Shown here: positions 1-5,760 of the stretch, piece after piece
Layout: each line of letters opens with the position of its first letter
Numbering within the stretch: the stretch's first letter is position 1
NCBI GenBank assembly: GCA_947626615.1
Contig: CANQSW010000081.1
Coordinates: 1 to 6,081, forward strand
DNA length: 6,081 bases
Origin: an uncultured Peptococcaceae bacterium
Lineage (GTDB): Bacteria; Bacillota; Dehalobacteriia; UBA4068; UBA4997
Direction: 5' to 3'
Made by a program: the position numbers and the translations under genes
Notes under the pieces: model-generated
What the model saw: the letters and a program-made list of their open reading frames with translations, nothing else
What the model was told of the DNA's origin: nothing
The model's database searches: none

Positions 1-105
1 CGCGATACCAATTACCCTTGCGGGTACCCCTCGCGTTACCAATTACCCTTACAGGTACCCCTCGCGTTGCCAATTACCCTTACGGGTACCCCTCGCGATT
101 CCAAT
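1..105. repeat. 31-bp tandem repeat, three full copies plus a 12-base partial
   Basis: Units start at 1, 32, 63 and 94. Each full unit runs from CGCG(A/T)T..CCAATTACCC to GGTACCCCT, with only a few substitutions between copies. Within each unit TACCC, four bases, then (G/A)GGTA could form a 5-bp stem; unit 2 has one mismatch. The copies abut with no spacers. The array may extend left of the window. No coding sequence is credible here; the open frames crossing it are repeat-driven and low-complexity. Function unknown. Confidence 0.85.
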
Positions 106-225
106 CGCGCTGCGCCTCTGGCTTGCGCTCTTGGACGCTCGGCTGCGCCCTTCGCCTGCGGCTCGTTCTCTTGGGCGCTCGGCTGCGCGCTGCGCCTCTG
201 GCTTGCGCTCTTGGGTGCTCGCTAT
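106..225. repeat. 40-bp GC-rich tandem repeat, three copies
   Basis: Units are 106-145, 146-185 and 186-225. Units 1 and 3 are nearly identical over their first 29 bases; unit 2 is more diverged, so an 80-bp higher-order period is visible. Units 1 and 2 end in GCTCGGCTG. Part of unit 2 (170-184) recurs as an exact 15-base inverted copy at 6046-6060. It is non-coding as far as I can see and lies downstream of tRNA-Trp and its terminator. Confidence 0.8.
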
Positions 226-239
226 CGAACCCTGGGTTC
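225..239. repeat. T-arm-like inverted repeat at the end of the 40-bp array
   Basis: GAACCC and GGGTTC (227-232 and 234-239) are perfect inverted arms around one base. The 8-mer TCGAACCC at 225-232 also occurs in the T-arm of tRNA-Trp at 308-315. A counterpart, CGAACC GTA GGTTCG, sits at 6029-6043 next to tRNA-Arg. The sequence relationship is directly visible; any role as a hairpin, attachment site or tRNA-derived remnant is inference. Confidence 0.6.
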
Positions 240-258
240 TCGTCCCTGTTACAAAGAG

Positions 259-288
259 AAAGGCCGCTCTCTTACGAGAACGGCCTTT
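259..288 (-). terminator. Rho-independent-type terminator after tRNA-Trp
   Basis: A 13-bp stem (259-271 with 276-288, one G-T wobble) has a 4-base loop. On the minus strand it starts immediately after the encoded CCA of tRNA-Trp and is followed by a moderately T-rich run (CTCTTTGT). The stem bases are A/T pairs, so it could also stop transcription coming from the plus strand. Confidence 0.8.
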
Positions 289-289
289 T

Positions 290-365
290 TGGCAGGGGCA
301 CTAGGACTCGAACCCAGAACCAATGGTTTTGGAGACCACTACTCTACCAATTGAGCTATACCCCT
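290..365 (-). tRNA. tRNA-Trp (anticodon CCA)
   Basis: A complete 76-base cloverleaf can be folded on the minus strand, with the terminal CCA encoded. The acceptor stem is AGGGGTA with TGCCCCT (one G-T pair), and the discriminator is G. The D-arm is GCTC..GAGT. The anticodon stem GTGGT/ACCAT holds the loop CTCCAAA, giving anticodon CCA for the UGG codon. The T-arm is CTGGG-TTCGAGT-CCTAG. It has its own consensus promoter (380-408) and a terminator directly behind it. Confidence 0.96.
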
Positions 366-379
366 TTGCGACTTCGTAT

Positions 380-408
380 ATTATACACTATCGCGGCGGC
401 GTAGTCAA
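380..408 (-). promoter_or_regulatory. Sigma-A type promoter of tRNA-Trp
   Basis: On the minus strand TTGACT (408-403) is followed by a 17-base spacer and TATAAT (385-380). Transcription would start near 373, about eight bases before the mature tRNA. The 12 bases GTGTATAATATA around the -10 box also occur at the promoter of the neighbouring transporter gene. Confidence 0.85.
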
Positions 409-419
409 GCAATTTTTGC

Positions 420-1361
420 TCACATGATCAGGCCCAAGCTGCGCAGCACCCAAATGAATATCAGTATGGTGAACAGGCTGCAAACCGAGCTCAGCGCCTG
501 TATCTCGCCGGCCAGGTCGCCGTTGCCGCCCATGGCATAAGCCATGGAAACGCCGGCCACCGCGCAGGGCGAGGCAAACGCCGCCAAAATCGCCACCAGC
601 TCAACGTCACGACAGCCCAGCAGGACGAAAAGCGGCACGGCAATCAGCGGCACGATTACCAGCCGCCCGGCCAGCGCCGCCGTCAGCAGCCGCCAATCGT
701 GCATGACGCTGCCCAAAGAGATCATGCCGCCGATGCAGACCAGCGCCATCAGCAGCGCCGCGTTGCCGATATCGGCGATAGCGTCGGTGAAGAGGACTGG
801 CAGGCGTATCCCGGTGACGGAAAACAGAACACCCAGCACGCCAGCGATGACCAGTTTGTTCTGGCAGATCTTTTTGACGATCTCACTGAAGGGCACTTTG
901 CCACCGCGGAACGCCTCGAACAGCACCACGGCCATGATATTATAAAGCGGCACCACGAACGCGGCCATCGCGGCGATGATGCCCAGATCGCGGTCGGGAT
1001 AGATATTGTTGCCGAGCAGCATACCGAACAGGACGAAATTGCTGCGATACCAGGCCTGGATCATCACCGAGGCCTTGGCCTTATCCTTGATGAAACGCGG
1101 CACGATCAGCCACAGCAGCGCGAAGATGACCAGCAGCAGCGCCACCACTTCGGCGATCAGCACGGGATCGGCGCCATGCCGGAAATCGGATTCGTATATG
1201 CTGGAAAACAGCATACACGGGATAAAAAATTCAAAAATGACCTGGTTCAGCTTGCGGAAGTCCTCATACTCCATGAATTTGAACAGGCTGATCAGCTTGC
1301 CCAGCGCCATATAGACGAACATGGGAAAGACAGCCCCGAACGCCAGCATAAAGTTTTCCAT
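420..1361 (-). CDS. AEC-family (auxin efflux carrier/malate permease-like) transporter
   Basis: This is a 313-residue, very hydrophobic inner-membrane protein, the usual length for AEC-family carriers. About ten membrane segments can be picked out (roughly residues 5-28, 41-57, 67-90, 100-117, 125-150, 168-184, 197-215, 226-249, 253-275 and 289-311). Family-like features are Asn39 before the IFEFFIPC stretch, RSNFVLFGMLLGN (106-118), the Gly-rich CIGGMISLG (209-217), and ASPCAVAGVSMAYAMGGN (263-280) followed by a final hydrophobic helix. The ATG at 1361 is chosen because GGAGGG lies seven bases upstream; a TTG at 1376 in the same frame overlaps that ribosome site and is rejected. The gene has its own promoter and sits behind the mmd terminator, so it is probably a separate unit. 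Family members carry organic acids such as malate or malonate; the substrate here is unknown, and a dicarboxylate is only a guess from the neighbourhood. Confidence 0.88.
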   Translation of the reverse strand: MENFMLAFGAVFPMFVYMALGKLISLFKFMEYEDFRKLNQVIFEFFIPCMLFSSIYESDFRHGADPVLIAEVVALLLVIFALLWLIVPRFIKDKAKASVMIQAWYRSNFVLFGMLLGNNIYPDRDLGIIAAMAAFVVPLYNIMAVVLFEAFRGGKVPFSEIVKKICQNKLVIAGVLGVLFSVTGIRLPVLFTDAIADIGNAALLMALVCIGGMISLGSVMHDWRLLTAALAGRLVIVPLIAVPLFVLLGCRDVELVAILAAFASPCAVAGVSMAYAMGGNGDLAGEIQALSSVCSLFTILIFIWVLRSLGLIM

Positions 1362-1384
1362 GCTTTTACCCTCCAACGGCTTAT

Positions 1385-1413
1385 ATTATACACCGTTTTG
1401 GCGCATCGTGCAA
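1385..1413 (-). promoter_or_regulatory. Sigma-A type promoter of the AEC transporter gene
   Basis: TTGCAC (1413-1408), a 17-base spacer and a perfect TATAAT (1390-1385) lie on the minus strand between the mmd terminator and the transporter gene. The predicted start near 1378 leaves only a very short leader before GGAGGG at 1374-1369. Confidence 0.8.
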
Positions 1414-1422
1414 GAAAAGCGC

Positions 1423-1459
1423 AAAAAAAGAGAGCCACCCCGCAAGGAGTGACTCTCTT
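1423..1459 (-). terminator. Main terminator of the mce-mmd operon
   Basis: A 14-bp stem (1446-1459 with 1428-1441, two G-T pairs) closes a TTGC loop and is followed on the minus strand by an uninterrupted T run (1429-1423 including stem bases). It begins about 30 bases after the mmdB stop. This is a classic strong intrinsic terminator and separates the operon from the transporter gene. Confidence 0.93.
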
Positions 1460-1463
1460 GAAT

Positions 1464-1480
1464 AAACCGTTACGCGGTTT
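1464..1480 (-). terminator. Small hairpin between mmdB stop and the main terminator
   Basis: AAACCG and CGGTTT form a 6-bp stem with a 5-base loop, starting about ten bases after the mmdB stop. On the minus strand only a weak T-rich tail (TTTATT) follows. It may be a tandem accessory terminator or a 3'-end stabilising hairpin. On the plus strand it is followed by a few Ts and could stop antisense transcription. Confidence 0.45.
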
Positions 1481-1490
1481 TTCGAGCCGA

Positions 1491-2693
1491 TCAGCCCAAG
1501 AACACGCCGTTCAGAGTCAGCAGAATACCAGCTGCAACAGCGGTGCCGATACAACCGGCAACGTTCGGGCCCATAGCGTGCATCAGCAGGAAATTGGCCG
1601 GATTGTCTTTCTGGCCGACTTTCTGAGCCACACGGGCGGCCATCGGAACTGCGGATACGCCGGCAGCGCCGATCAGCGGGTTCAGCTTCTCTTTCAGGAA
1701 CAGGTTCATCAGTTTGGCAACCAGAACACCGCCCGCGCAGGCCATCGCGAATGCGAATACGCCCAGCACGAAGATGGAGATGGTCTGAGCCGTCAGGAAG
1801 GTAGTGCCCTGAGTGGTGGCGCCAACGGAGGTGCCCAGGAAGATGGTAACGATGTTGCACAGAGCATTCTGAGCAGTATCAGAAAGTCTGTCTACGCAAC
1901 CGGATTCACGGAACAGGTTGCCCAGCATCAGCATACCGATCAGAGCAGAAGCGGACGGAACGATCATGGAAACGACGATAGTGTTAACTACCGGGAACAG
2001 GATCTTGGTCAGCTTCTTAACAGGGCGCTGCTGCTTCATAACGATCTGACGCTCATGTTTAGAAGTAAGGAGCTTCATAACAGGCGGCAGAATAATCGGC
2101 ACCATTGCCATGTAGGAATACGCGGCAACGGCGATCGGGCCCATCAAGTGTGGCGCCAATTTGCCTGACAAGTAAATACAGGTCGGGCCGTCGGCACCGC
2201 CGATGATACCGATGGAAGCGGCTTCAGCAAACGTGAAGGAGACGCCGGGAACGAATTCGTCCAGCATCAGAGCGCCCCACAGAGCGATGAAAACACCGAA
2301 CTGAGCAGCGCCGCCCAAGATAAGGCTCTTGGGGTTGGCCAGAACCGGGCCGAAGTCGGTCATGGCGCCGATACCAAGGAACATCAGAGGCGGGAAAACG
2401 CCCAGGTGGTCGCCTTGATACAGGTAATACAACATACCGCCGATCTCGGTCACGATGGTGTGACCTTCAGCGTCAAAGCCCAACTGAGGGTCGGCCATAA
2501 CGCCGGAACCGGGAATGTTTACCAGCAACATACCAAAGGAAATAGGAACCAGCAGCAGCGGCTCAAAGCCCTTCTTGATTGCCAGATACATAAACAGCAA
2601 CGCAACGCAGATCATTACCAGCGAACGCCAGTCCATGATAGCGAACGATGTGCTATTAAAAAAGTCAACAAGTGCAGCACCAATGATTTCCAC
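1491..2693 (-). CDS. mmdB: Methylmalonyl-CoA decarboxylase beta subunit, Na+-translocating membrane decarboxylase
   Basis: MmdB decarboxylates carboxybiotin on the carrier subunit and couples this to Na+ export across the cytoplasmic membrane. The 400 residues are largely hydrophobic with many membrane segments, as in the OadB/MmdB/GcdB family. Family signatures are GIIGGADGPT (162-171), whose Asp168 matches the essential intramembrane Asp of OadB, then AYSYMAMVPIILPP (191-204) and LTSKHER (209-215), and near the C-terminus LNPLIGAAGVSAVPMAAR (337-354) and HAMGPNVAGCIGTAVAAG (372-389) with conserved Asn377. The start is a GTG at 2693 with GGAGGG seven bases upstream; later in-frame ATGs would remove conserved N-terminal sequence. 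It is the last gene of the operon, 52 bases after mmdC. The sequence family alone does not separate methylmalonyl-CoA from oxaloacetate or glutaconyl-CoA enzymes; the adjoining epimerase and MmdA decide it. Confidence 0.95.
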   Translation of the reverse strand: MEIIGAALVDFFNSTSFAIMDWRSLVMICVALLFMYLAIKKGFEPLLLVPISFGMLLVNIPGSGVMADPQLGFDAEGHTIVTEIGGMLYYLYQGDHLGVFPPLMFLGIGAMTDFGPVLANPKSLILGGAAQFGVFIALWGALMLDEFVPGVSFTFAEAASIGIIGGADGPTCIYLSGKLAPHLMGPIAVAAYSYMAMVPIILPPVMKLLTSKHERQIVMKQQRPVKKLTKILFPVVNTIVVSMIVPSASALIGMLMLGNLFRESGCVDRLSDTAQNALCNIVTIFLGTSVGATTQGTTFLTAQTISIFVLGVFAFAMACAGGVLVAKLMNLFLKEKLNPLIGAAGVSAVPMAARVAQKVGQKDNPANFLLMHAMGPNVAGCIGTAVAAGILLTLNGVFLG

Positions 2694-2715
2694 TAGCTTT
2701 CCCTCCTATATCCAG

Positions 2716-2745
2716 ATTTTACTTAAAGGTTTTGTTTTTAAGCAA
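2716..2745 (-). promoter_or_regulatory. Possible weak internal promoter before mmdB
   Basis: In the AT-rich 52-base gap between mmdC and mmdB, TTGCTT (2745-2740) and TAAAAT (2721-2716) are spaced by 18 bases on the minus strand. The match is only four of six and five of six, and AT-rich gaps produce such matches by chance. If real it would add mmdB transcript on top of operon read-through. Confidence 0.22.
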
Positions 2746-3138
2746 TTACATGGACAGCAGGGGATCGCCAGCCTGAACAGTAGCGCCCTTGGTAACATGA
2801 ACAGCGGTAACAGTGCCGTCGGAAGGAGCGAGGATCTCGTTCTCCATCTTCATGGCTTCCAGGATCATCAGAACGTCGCCGGATTTAACAGCCTGGCCGG
2901 GAGCAACGTTTACGCTCAGGATAGTGCCAGGCAGCGGGCTGGTGATGTCGCCGGCAGCAGCGGCCTTCGGAGCCGGAGCGGGAGCAGCGGCCGGAGCCGG
3001 AGCGGGAGCCGGAGCCGGAGCCGGAGCGGGAGCAGCGGCCGGAGCCGGAGCAGCCTTCGGAGCAGAAGCAACAGCGCCTGCTTCTTCAACTTCAACAGCA
3101 AAAGTTTCGCCATTCACAGTAACATTAAACTTACGCAT
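2746..3138 (-). CDS. mmdC: Methylmalonyl-CoA decarboxylase gamma subunit, biotin carrier protein
   Basis: This 130-residue protein carries the biotin that takes CO2 from the MmdA active site to MmdB. Residues 1-20 are a short N-terminal segment typical of these carriers. Residues 25-60 are an almost pure Ala-Pro linker. Residues 64-130 form a biotinyl/lipoyl domain with PLPGTILSV (68-76) and the biotinylation motif EAMKMEN (94-100), with Lys97 the expected biotinylated residue, and a matching second hairpin GTVTAVHV (108-115). The ATG shares its A with the TAA stop of mmdD (TAATG), and its ribosome site AGGAGG lies inside the last mmdD codons, so translation is probably coupled. The linker is encoded by GC-rich 6-base repeats with an internal 48-base-period duplication. 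Confidence 0.96.
   Translation of the reverse strand: MRKFNVTVNGETFAVEVEEAGAVASAPKAAPAPAAAPAPAPAPAPAPAPAAAPAPAPKAAAAGDITSPLPGTILSVNVAPGQAVKSGDVLMILEAMKMENEILAPSDGTVTAVHVTKGATVQAGDPLLSM
2971..3051 (-). repeat. Internal duplication in the Ala-Pro linker of mmdC
   Basis: A 33-base segment at 2971-3003 is repeated exactly at 3019-3051, an offset of 48 bases or 16 codons. Both are built of GGAGCC/GGAGCG hexamers (minus strand Ala-Pro codons). The protein shows APAPAAAPAPA at residues 30-40 and again at 46-56. Changes by whole hexamers would keep the reading frame. Confidence 0.85.
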
Positions 3139-3539
3139 TATCTTTGTCCTCCTTTAGTATAACTGGCACGATCAGCCATGATGTCGGCGTTGCCGGAAGC
3201 GGCCCAGGGCAGAAGCGACCCGCTGTTTCTCTGAATAGCGGTGAACTTCAGGGGTTCGGAAGAACCCATAGCCAGGCTTACAGCAGCCATAATTGCAGCA
3301 ATTTTAGCATTATTATTTGCCTTGGGTGCAGGGGCAGCTGCCGGAGCAGCGGCCGGTGCTGCGGCGGCCTTAGGAGCAGCCGTGGGGGTGGGATCCTTGG
3401 TAATGCTGTCAACGATCCGGTTCAGCAACCAGGTGGTAAAGGTCAGGATCGCAAGAATGCAGAACACGCCGCCCATACCGATAACGGTCGCCAAAATACC
3501 CATTGTAAAATTACCATACAGGTAACCATGTACGCCCAT
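3138..3539 (-). CDS. mmdD: Methylmalonyl-CoA decarboxylase delta subunit, small membrane anchor (OadG-like)
   Basis: The delta subunit of Na+ pump decarboxylases anchors and assembles the soluble carboxyltransferase and biotin carrier on the membrane beta subunit. This 133-residue protein has one clear membrane helix (about residues 12-40), a basic and polar stretch, an Ala-Pro-rich linker (about 50-75) and a C-terminal region (78-133) with AAIMAAVSLAMG and PWAASG. The start at 3539 has GGGAGG nine bases upstream; an in-frame ATG at residue 13 has no ribosome site and lies at the edge of the helix. It follows mmdA by 18 bases and overlaps mmdC by one base. OadG-type proteins are poorly conserved, so the call rests on architecture and position. 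It is somewhat longer than the Veillonella MmdD I recall (about 115 residues), and there is no separate mmdE gene between it and mmdC. Confidence 0.85.
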   Translation of the reverse strand: MGVHGYLYGNFTMGILATVIGMGGVFCILAILTFTTWLLNRIVDSITKDPTPTAAPKAAAAPAAAPAAAPAPKANNNAKIAAIMAAVSLAMGSSEPLKFTAIQRNSGSLLPWAASGNADIMADRASYTKGGQR

Positions 3540-3557
3540 ATCAGCTTAACCTCCCTT

Positions 3558-5102
3558 TTACAGCGGAATGTTGCCGTGCTTCCTGGCAGGACGAGCTTCC
3601 TTCTTGCCAAGCAAGCTATCAAGCGACTTGCAGAGGTAGTAACGAGTCTTGCTGGGCTCGACTACCAGGTCTACGAAGCCGCGGGCAGCAGCCTTGTAAG
3701 GATTGGCGAACTCTTCCTCGTACTCGGCGATCTTCTCGGCGCGAGTCTGTTCGGGATTCTCAGAGTTCTTGATCTCCTTGGCAAATACGATGTTGGCTGC
3801 GCCGGAAGCGCCCATAACAGCAATCTGGGCGGAGGGCCAAGCGATAGCCGTATCAGCGCCGAGGGACTTGCCGCACATAGCGAGGTACGCGCCGCCGTAA
3901 GCTTTTCTGGTGATCAGAACGAGCAGCGGAACAGTAGCTTCGGAATATGCGTACAGCAATTTCGCACCATGACGAATGATGCCGCCATGCTCCTGAGCAA
4001 CACCAGGCAGGTAGCCGGGGGTGTCAACACAGGTCAGGATCGGAATATTGAATGCGTCGCACAGGCGGATAAAGCGGGCGGCCTTATCGGAGCAGTTGAT
4101 GTCCAGGCAGCCTGCGCCAACCTTGGGCTGGTTGGCAATAACGCCTACCGCGCGGCCATTCAGACGAATGAATGCGGTGATAATGTTCTTGGCATACATT
4201 TCCTGAACTTCAAACACATAGTTGTTATCAGCGATGGAGGTGATGATATCCATCATGTTGTACGGTTTGTTCGGGTTGTCAGGAATAATGGTGTCCAGAG
4301 CTTCGTCGCAGCGCTCCACCGGGTCGTCGCAGGCGAATACGGGCGGGGTCTCCAGGTTGTTGCTGGGCAGGAAGCTCAGCAGGGTCTTAACCTGTTCGAA
4401 GCACTCGTCTTCGTTAGCGGCATAGAAATGAGCGTTACCACTCTGGGTGTTGTGGGTGCGAGCGCCGCCCAGGGCCTCGGCAGTCACAACTTCGCCGGTT
4501 ACGGACTGGATAACAGCCGGGCCGGTGATGAACATCTGGCATTTGTCGACCATGAAGATGAAGTCGGTCAGAGCCGGAGAATATACGGCGCCGCCCGCGC
4601 AGGGCCCCATGATAACAGACAGCTGCGGCACAACGCCGGAAGCCAGAGTGTTCAGTTTGAAGATACGGCCATAACCGTTCAGGGCGTCAACCGCTTCCTG
4701 AATACGAGCGCCGCCGGAATCGTTGATGCCGATGCAGGGAGCGCCGTTTTTAACGGCCATATCCATTACCTTACAGATTTTCGCAGCGTGCATCTCGCCC
4801 AGAGAGCCGCCCTGTACGGTGAAATCCTGGGAGAAGATGTAGACCAGACGGCCGCCGACGGTGCCGTAACCGGTAACAACGCCCTCGCCCGGGGCTTTTA
4901 CCTTATCAAAGCCAAAAGCGGTGCCGCGGTGAACCACAAACTGATCCAGTTCCACGAAGCTGCCTTCGTCCAGAAGTTTGTTGATTCTTTCACGAGCAGT
5001 ATATTTGCCCTTAGCGTGATGCTTGTCAATCTTATCTTGACCGCCGCCCAGAATAACTTCTTCGCGTTTTGCGATCAACTGAGCCAACTTTTCTGTAGAC
5101 AT
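3558..5102 (-). CDS. mmdA: Methylmalonyl-CoA decarboxylase alpha subunit, carboxyltransferase
   Basis: MmdA moves the carboxyl group of (S)-methylmalonyl-CoA to the biotin on MmdC, releasing propionyl-CoA; it is the peripheral cytoplasmic part of the complex. The 514 residues form the two crotonase-like halves of the acyl-CoA carboxyltransferase family. The N-terminal half has SGGARIQE (129-136) and GPCAGGAVYSPA (166-177). The C-terminal half has DTPGYLPG (360-367), the GGIIRHGAK segment (373-381), YGGAYLAM (402-409) and GASGAANIVF (431-440). The Gly-rich loops are those that form the oxyanion holes in the family. The end HGNIPL is typical. Length fits MmdA (about 510). AGGAGGT lies six bases before the ATG, and the gene follows mce by 24 bases. 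On sequence alone it resembles propionyl-CoA carboxylase beta subunits; mmdD-mmdC-mmdB downstream, and no biotin carboxylase, support a decarboxylase. Confidence 0.96.
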   Translation of the reverse strand: MSTEKLAQLIAKREEVILGGGQDKIDKHHAKGKYTARERINKLLDEGSFVELDQFVVHRGTAFGFDKVKAPGEGVVTGYGTVGGRLVYIFSQDFTVQGGSLGEMHAAKICKVMDMAVKNGAPCIGINDSGGARIQEAVDALNGYGRIFKLNTLASGVVPQLSVIMGPCAGGAVYSPALTDFIFMVDKCQMFITGPAVIQSVTGEVVTAEALGGARTHNTQSGNAHFYAANEDECFEQVKTLLSFLPSNNLETPPVFACDDPVERCDEALDTIIPDNPNKPYNMMDIITSIADNNYVFEVQEMYAKNIITAFIRLNGRAVGVIANQPKVGAGCLDINCSDKAARFIRLCDAFNIPILTCVDTPGYLPGVAQEHGGIIRHGAKLLYAYSEATVPLLVLITRKAYGGAYLAMCGKSLGADTAIAWPSAQIAVMGASGAANIVFAKEIKNSENPEQTRAEKIAEYEEEFANPYKAAARGFVDLVVEPSKTRYYLCKSLDSLLGKKEARPARKHGNIPL

Positions 5103-5126
5103 CCTTTTACCTCCTACTAAAAGATC

Positions 5127-5534
5127 TTATTTGTGTTCGCAGAGTTCCAGCAAGATGCCGCGGGTCGCCTTCGGATGCAAGAAAGCGATTCTTGCGCCGC
5201 CAGCGCCTTTGCGGGCAACCTTATCGATCAAGCGAACACCGGCAGCGTCCAGGTCGGCCAGAGCCTGGTCGATGTTATCTACCTTGAACGCAACGTGCTG
5301 AATGCCCTCGCCGTTCTTTTCGATGTACTTGCCGACAGGGCCATCAGGAGTGGTGGATTCCAACAATTCGACCCAGCTGTTCTCGCAGGGGATAAAGCCG
5401 GTGGTAGTCTTCTGTTCTTCAACAGTCTCTTTGAAGTCCAGTTTCATACCCAGAGCATCGCCCCAGAAGGACATGGCCTCATCGATGTTGGTCACTGCAA
5501 CACCCAGATGATCGATTCTTTCTACCTTGAACAT
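5127..5534 (-). CDS. mce: Methylmalonyl-CoA epimerase
   Basis: It interconverts (R)- and (S)-methylmalonyl-CoA in the cytoplasm, supplying the (S) form to MmdA. The 135-residue product is a member of the vicinal oxygen chelate (glyoxalase-like) superfamily with two beta-alpha-beta-beta-beta modules. Visible landmarks are RIDHLGVAV (6-14), WVELLE (54-59), GIQHVAFKV (77-85) and GILLELCEHK (126-135). His9, His80 and Glu130 match the usual metal ligands, with Glu130 also in the place of a catalytic Glu; Glu56 sits in the remaining ligand region. The start at 5534 is preceded by GGAGGT with a six-base gap. An upstream in-frame ATG at 5603 would add 23 residues with no ribosome site and no family resemblance, and is rejected. 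It is the first gene of the operon behind a long leader. Confidence 0.95.
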   Translation of the reverse strand: MFKVERIDHLGVAVTNIDEAMSFWGDALGMKLDFKETVEEQKTTTGFIPCENSWVELLESTTPDGPVGKYIEKNGEGIQHVAFKVDNIDQALADLDAAGVRLIDKVARKGAGGARIAFLHPKATRGILLELCEHK

Positions 5535-5628
5535 AGTTTCACCTCCAGAAGTTTTTTCTGCGCACGCCGCAGCCGAGTGGACAGTCCGGCCTTGTACGAG
5601 CATTTGAAATGAGTTTGGGATTTATAAG

Positions 5629-5648
5629 AAAAGCAGCGGGCTGCTTTT
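5629..5648 (-). terminator. Terminator-like hairpin in the mce operon leader (possible attenuator)
   Basis: AAAAGCAGC and GCTGCTTTT form a 9-bp stem around two bases (or 8 bp around four). On the minus strand it is followed by CTTAT, a weak T-rich tail; on the plus strand it is followed by one further T, then CC. It lies between the candidate mce promoter and the mce start, about 95 bases before the ATG. It could be an attenuator, a bidirectional stop or a transcript-stabilising hairpin. I saw no recognisable riboswitch or T-box around it. Confidence 0.45.
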
Positions 5649-5687
5649 TCCTATACGGCTTCAGATACGCGGCATATTCCGGTCGAA

Positions 5688-5702
5688 AGCGCATTATGCG
5701 CT
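5688..5702. promoter_or_regulatory. 15-base palindrome, candidate operator in the mce leader
   Basis: AGCGCAT-T-ATGCGCT is a perfect 7-1-7 inverted repeat, about 25-35 bases inside the predicted mce transcript start. Its position suits a repressor operator (inference). Three copies of GCTAT or GCTATC lie just beside it (5700, 5715 and 5727). No regulator gene is in the window. Confidence 0.4.
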
Positions 5703-5731
5703 ATCCTAAAATATGCTATCATATCAGCTAT

Positions 5732-5760
5732 ATAATAACATTATTCGGAAATTTTAGCAA
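5732..5760 (-). promoter_or_regulatory. Candidate promoter of the mce-mmdADCB operon
   Basis: On the minus strand TTGCTA (5760-5755), a 17-base spacer and TATTAT (5737-5732) lie in an AT-rich zone. The -10 box matches five of six and the -35 box four of six. A start near 5725 would give a leader of about 190 bases. Other AT-rich combinations nearby cannot be excluded. Confidence 0.5.

Noticed and set aside
1..225. CRISPR array
   Set aside because: The repeats abut directly with no unique spacers, and no cas genes are present.
18..404. Plus-strand open frame through the left repeats and tRNA-Trp
   Set aside because: It translates tandem repeats and an antisense tRNA and has no ribosome site.
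699..2168. Long plus-strand open frame (489 codons) antisense to the transporter gene and mmdB
   Set aside because: It crosses the promoter, the terminator and two real minus-strand genes, is rich in His and Gln as expected of an antisense frame, and has no family resemblance.
1491..2693. Oxaloacetate or glutaconyl-CoA decarboxylase beta subunit
   Set aside because: The same family, but the operon holds an MmdA-type acyl-CoA carboxyltransferase and a methylmalonyl-CoA epimerase rather than OadA or GcdA.
3558..5102. Propionyl-CoA carboxylase beta subunit
   Set aside because: The downstream genes are mmdD, mmdC and the Na+ pump subunit mmdB, and there is no biotin carboxylase subunit; decarboxylase fits better.
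3144..5120. Long plus-strand open frame (658 codons) antisense to mmdA and mmdD
   Set aside because: It is a GC-rich shadow of real genes with strong family matches; it has low-complexity composition, no ribosome site and no recognisable domain.
5535..5603. N-terminal extension of mce from the ATG at 5603
   Set aside because: It lacks a ribosome site; the ATG at 5534 has GGAGGT at ideal spacing and starts where the family starts.
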